NCBI RefSeq assembly: GCF_000304475.1 | Contig: NC_018950.1 | Location: 372,001-436,000, forward strand | Direction: 5' to 3' | DNA length: 64,000 nt | Source of the DNA: Kazachstania africana CBS 2517 | Lineage: Eukaryota; Ascomycota; Saccharomycetes; Saccharomycetales; Saccharomycetaceae | Shown: positions 61,127 through 64,000 of the stretch, piece after piece | Layout: each line of letters begins with the position of its first letter | Position numbering within the stretch: position 1 is the first letter of the stretch | Program-made: the position numbers and the translations under genes | The notes under the pieces: generated by a model | Told to the model about the DNA's origin: nothing | The model's database searches: none | The model's input: only the letters and a program-made list of their open reading frames with translations

Positions 61127-63961
61127 ATGTCTTCACTGGATAATCACTCTGATAATAATCATACTACTGCAGGGGCTGTAATACCCACCAATAAGTCCTT
61201 TTCTCATGATGTAAACGTTCACAGTTCAATACCAAGAACAAGGAAACAATCTGCTTTCAAAAACATTCTGACAAATATTTTACATTCAAATAATGACACA
61301 ATCACCAATTCAACTTATACTCACTGTCAAATTCCTCCAAATACAAGACGACACAGTACCCCTTCAGTGAGATCGCAACAGCAACAAAATTTAAACACGC
61401 CAAGACCAAAATTGCTACGATCAGATTCAAGAACTTTTGATTCAAAACCAAATTTTTTCAAAGATGAATATTTAGTCTCATATCTATCAAATAAGGGCTT
61501 TACCCCACAGAAATTCTTATTTTACAATAAGGACCTTAAAATTTCAATAGCAAGCGCTGGAGAAGCCGTATTTTTGCCAACAATATCAAATACTGAAGTG
61601 GAAGACCTTGCGAGAAATGGCCACAATGACGGTTCTGAAGGTAATGAATTACAATTTGACCAGGAAGACAATAACAGTTTCCATAGTGATGGTGAAGACT
61701 ATACTGACAATGAATCCGATGATATTTCTGATAATACACCAATTTTTAATAGCAACGACAACGAGAGTAATGATTTGTCACTGACTAACTTACAATCTTT
61801 ATCTGCCTCTCAGCAAAATAGATTTCCGTCCAGTACACCAGTCGTTTTAGATAGTTCCATGTCAGCTTATAATATTGCAATTATTTTATCTTTGCAGAGG
61901 GAAACGCAACTCTCAACAATTCAATTAGAATTGTCTTCCAATGTAAGAGTCCATTGGAGAAATGGACTTCCTCCAACAAAATCAATTAATGAAGAGTATT
62001 ACAAGACAAATCAATTAAACTGGTCTTTGAATTCTAGAAATTTTGACCTATTTATACCATGTCACTCACAAGATGAGAATGATATAATACAAAACAATCA
62101 TTCTTCAAGAAAGATGAGATTATTTAGAAGTAAACCAAATAGATTAAACAGTTATCTAACCGCCCAATGTATCAGAAGTGATATGTTTAACCGCATCAAC
62201 AAAGACGATATAGAAACTTTGAAAGCAGGGGACTACGTCTTCGCAATACCAATAGCATTCCATAATCGAATTCCAGAAAGTTTATACTATCCCTCAGCTC
62301 GTATAGCATATTTATTGAGATTTGCTTGTTACCTGACCAATAGTGCGTCAAGTTTCTCAACTGCGTCAAATTCTTCATCAAGTTCTATTTCAAGCAATAT
62401 CATAACTGGCAATGATACTCTTCTTGATTTCTCTAACGACATTGAAACAGAAGTATTATCGAGTAAGGACAACACTGTGAGTAGTAGTAGTACTAGTTCA
62501 ATGTTGAAAAAATTTTCTAAACATTTCAAAAACACAGCAAAACCTAATCCATCGTCAATAGTTAATGGATTGAATTCTCACGAAATATTTTTGGAATATC
62601 CACTAAATGTAGTAAGAACTCCTCCGCTTATTTCAATGTCTACAGCAAATAAACCAATCTTTATAAAAAGACTATGGAGTAGTTCCCTAATATATGAGGT
62701 TTCATTTCCACAGAAATATGTTCCATTGAATTCCGAAGTGCCAATTAGTATAAAATTGACACCATTAATCAAGGATTTGCAGATCAAAAGGATAAAAGTT
62801 AGTGTGGTGGAGAAGATTACATTTTCAAGCAAAAATTACCAAAATAGTTTTGATCAAATCGATGTAGTCAAATATGACATGTACAGTCCATATTATGGTG
62901 AAATGTTACTAAGGAGAAGAAAAGAAAGGAATTTACCATTATTAGAAATTAGAACAAAAGTTAGAGGTTCCCAGGCTATAAGAGAAGAAATAGTAAAAAA
63001 CTCAAACAATGAAAATCTGCTATCATACAGTTCAATTAATGATAATGATGATACTTCCAAAAAATATGATATTACAGAACCTATCTCAGTGGAATCAAAA
63101 ATTAAATTTCCAAAGTACAATGATGTGCGTAGAAAATCAGGTAAAATACTACCACCATATGGAATCGACCATTTTTTGGTTAAAACCACCCCAGAAGCAA
63201 ATAATCTAGATCGTAGATTTTCATTACCAACATTGTCACCTTCAACCTCTTCGGCAAACAGAAGTAATCGTAGCAAGAGCATAGCCCAGCTTTTGAACAG
63301 CAGTAAAGCTTCGAATACACCTTCAATCAGTGAATCCATGCCCGACGACTATAATAACGCTACCATTTTCAAATGTGACAATTCAACAGAACGAATAAAT
63401 TTCACAACCAGATTAAACGAACCTAAACGTGGATTATATTTGGATAGCAAGCATTCAGGAAATATAAGATGCAAACATAAGCTGGAAATAATGTTCAGAA
63501 TAAGTAAACCTGACGATCTCGATCGCGCTCGCATGAGACATTTTGAAGTTGTCATTGACACGCCAATATTCCTCATTTCCGATCTCTGTAACCAGGGAAA
63601 TATGGATTTACCATCATATGAACGAAATAGTAGTAGGAATGTCTGCTCCATGTCCCAAAATGAACTATACAATTCACCACCTACCTTTGAAGAAGCAATG
63701 TCGGTACCTGCATCCCCTGAATCGTCACCAAGCATAATATCCAGCAGTACAGAAACGCTAAATGACATGAGGAGACTCAGCTTGGGCACCACAATAAGTA
63801 CAAACACCTTATGGAGTAAAACAAATCCATTTAACAACCTCGACAGGCTTTTAACTGCCGAAGAGGACAATGATGAAGCAATGGAGGATTTCTTCAAGCA
63901 AGGCTATACATTACATGAAGCATTCCCTCCTTCATACGATGAAGCAACCTCCAAATTATAG
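61127..63961 (+). CDS. CSR2: Alpha-arrestin Csr2/Ecm21 (Art8/Art2)
   Basis: Encodes a 944-residue arrestin-related trafficking adaptor that recruits the ubiquitin ligase Rsp5 to plasma-membrane transporters for endocytosis. The S. cerevisiae duplicates are Csr2 (1121) and Ecm21 (1117). Arrestin-like segments include YNIAIILSLQRETQLSTIQLELSSNV in shorter pieces and SLIYEVSFPQKYVPLNSEVP, with the arrestin-C portion about 515-850. Rsp5-binding motifs are PPSY at 934-937 and LPSY near 842. A Ser/Asn-rich N-terminus has RKQSAF and RRHS sites that look like PKA or 14-3-3 targets. It follows APL4 as YPR030W does. Confidence 0.93.
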   Translation: MSSLDNHSDNNHTTAGAVIPTNKSFSHDVNVHSSIPRTRKQSAFKNILTNILHSNNDTITNSTYTHCQIPPNTRRHSTPSVRSQQQQNLNTPRPKLLRSDSRTFDSKPNFFKDEYLVSYLSNKGFTPQKFLFYNKDLKISIASAGEAVFLPTISNTEVEDLARNGHNDGSEGNELQFDQEDNNSFHSDGEDYTDNESDDISDNTPIFNSNDNESNDLSLTNLQSLSASQQNRFPSSTPVVLDSSMSAYNIAIILSLQRETQLSTIQLELSSNVRVHWRNGLPPTKSINEEYYKTNQLNWSLNSRNFDLFIPCHSQDENDIIQNNHSSRKMRLFRSKPNRLNSYLTAQCIRSDMFNRINKDDIETLKAGDYVFAIPIAFHNRIPESLYYPSARIAYLLRFACYLTNSASSFSTASNSSSSSISSNIITGNDTLLDFSNDIETEVLSSKDNTVSSSSTSSMLKKFSKHFKNTAKPNPSSIVNGLNSHEIFLEYPLNVVRTPPLISMSTANKPIFIKRLWSSSLIYEVSFPQKYVPLNSEVPISIKLTPLIKDLQIKRIKVSVVEKITFSSKNYQNSFDQIDVVKYDMYSPYYGEMLLRRRKERNLPLLEIRTKVRGSQAIREEIVKNSNNENLLSYSSINDNDDTSKKYDITEPISVESKIKFPKYNDVRRKSGKILPPYGIDHFLVKTTPEANNLDRRFSLPTLSPSTSSANRSNRSKSIAQLLNSSKASNTPSISESMPDDYNNATIFKCDNSTERINFTTRLNEPKRGLYLDSKHSGNIRCKHKLEIMFRISKPDDLDRARMRHFEVVIDTPIFLISDLCNQGNMDLPSYERNSSRNVCSMSQNELYNSPPTFEEAMSVPASPESSPSIISSSTETLNDMRRLSLGTTISTNTLWSKTNPFNNLDRLLTAEEDNDEAMEDFFKQGYTLHEAFPPSYDEATSKL

Positions 63962-64000
63962 TAATCATTTCCTGCACAATTTATAGAAAATAGACTCTTA

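Overview
The window is nuclear DNA from a budding yeast of the family Saccharomycetaceae. Evidence for this is compact genes with few, short introns carrying GTATGT and TACTAAC signals, AT-rich intergenic DNA, an intron-containing tRNA-Phe, and 34 recognisable protein genes in long runs of conserved order. The gene order combines three Saccharomyces cerevisiae regions: YER094C-YER122C, YBL067-YBL092 and YPR024W-YPR030W. Many genes that should lie between them in an unduplicated ancestor are missing (SKT5/SHC1, UBC6, ILS1, NUP157/NUP170, PET112, ALG3, CDC27, ROX3). I infer a species descended from the yeast whole-genome duplication whose duplicate-gene losses differ from those of S. cerevisiae. 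Genus cannot be fixed from this sequence alone (Kazachstania, Naumovozyma, Tetrapisispora and others are possible).

Layout. 0-9 kb: PUP3 (proteasome) and RAD51 (recombination) diverge, followed by a UBP9/UBP13 deubiquitinase, a PRPP synthetase closest to PRS4, and AST1/2. 9-16.5 kb: RPS8 with a 5'-UTR intron, a C/D snoRNA that I assign to snR56 on the minus strand, AAR2, an inducible SSA Hsp70 with heat-shock elements, RTT105, ATG8 and the monopolin gene MAM1 behind two Ndt80-type sites. 16.5-28 kb: four minus-strand genes (GLE2, FLO8, KAP123, SWI4). 28-37 kb: LSM4, then TMN3, BOI1/2, SPR6 and SLX8 on the minus strand. 37-44.6 kb: RPL23 (CDS intron), SHO1, MRP21, MAP2, SCS2/SCS22 (CDS intron), RPL32 (probable 5'-UTR intron ending at the ATG) and a small YER121W-like gene with a Ume6 site. 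44.7-64 kb: GLO3, then the YPR024W-YPR030W block YME1, CCL1, ATH1, tRNA-Phe(GAA), YOP1 (CDS intron), APL4 and the alpha-arrestin CSR2/ECM21.

The genes do not form one pathway; as usual in yeast they are separate transcription units. Several promoters carry recognisable sites: PACE at PUP3, MCB at RAD51 and SWI4, Rap1 at RPS8 and RPL32, Tbf1 between snR56 and AAR2, HSE and STRE at SSA, MSE at MAM1, and URS1 at the YER121W-like gene.

I found no mobile element, CRISPR array, gene cluster of foreign origin or wholly new system. The most useful points beyond routine annotation are the snR56 gene hidden in an intergenic gap, two 5'-UTR introns in ribosomal protein genes, three CDS introns needed for correct protein models (RPL23, SCS2, YOP1), corrected start codons for several genes, and the mosaic synteny. 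Intron, snoRNA and site coordinates were read by eye and may be off by a base.
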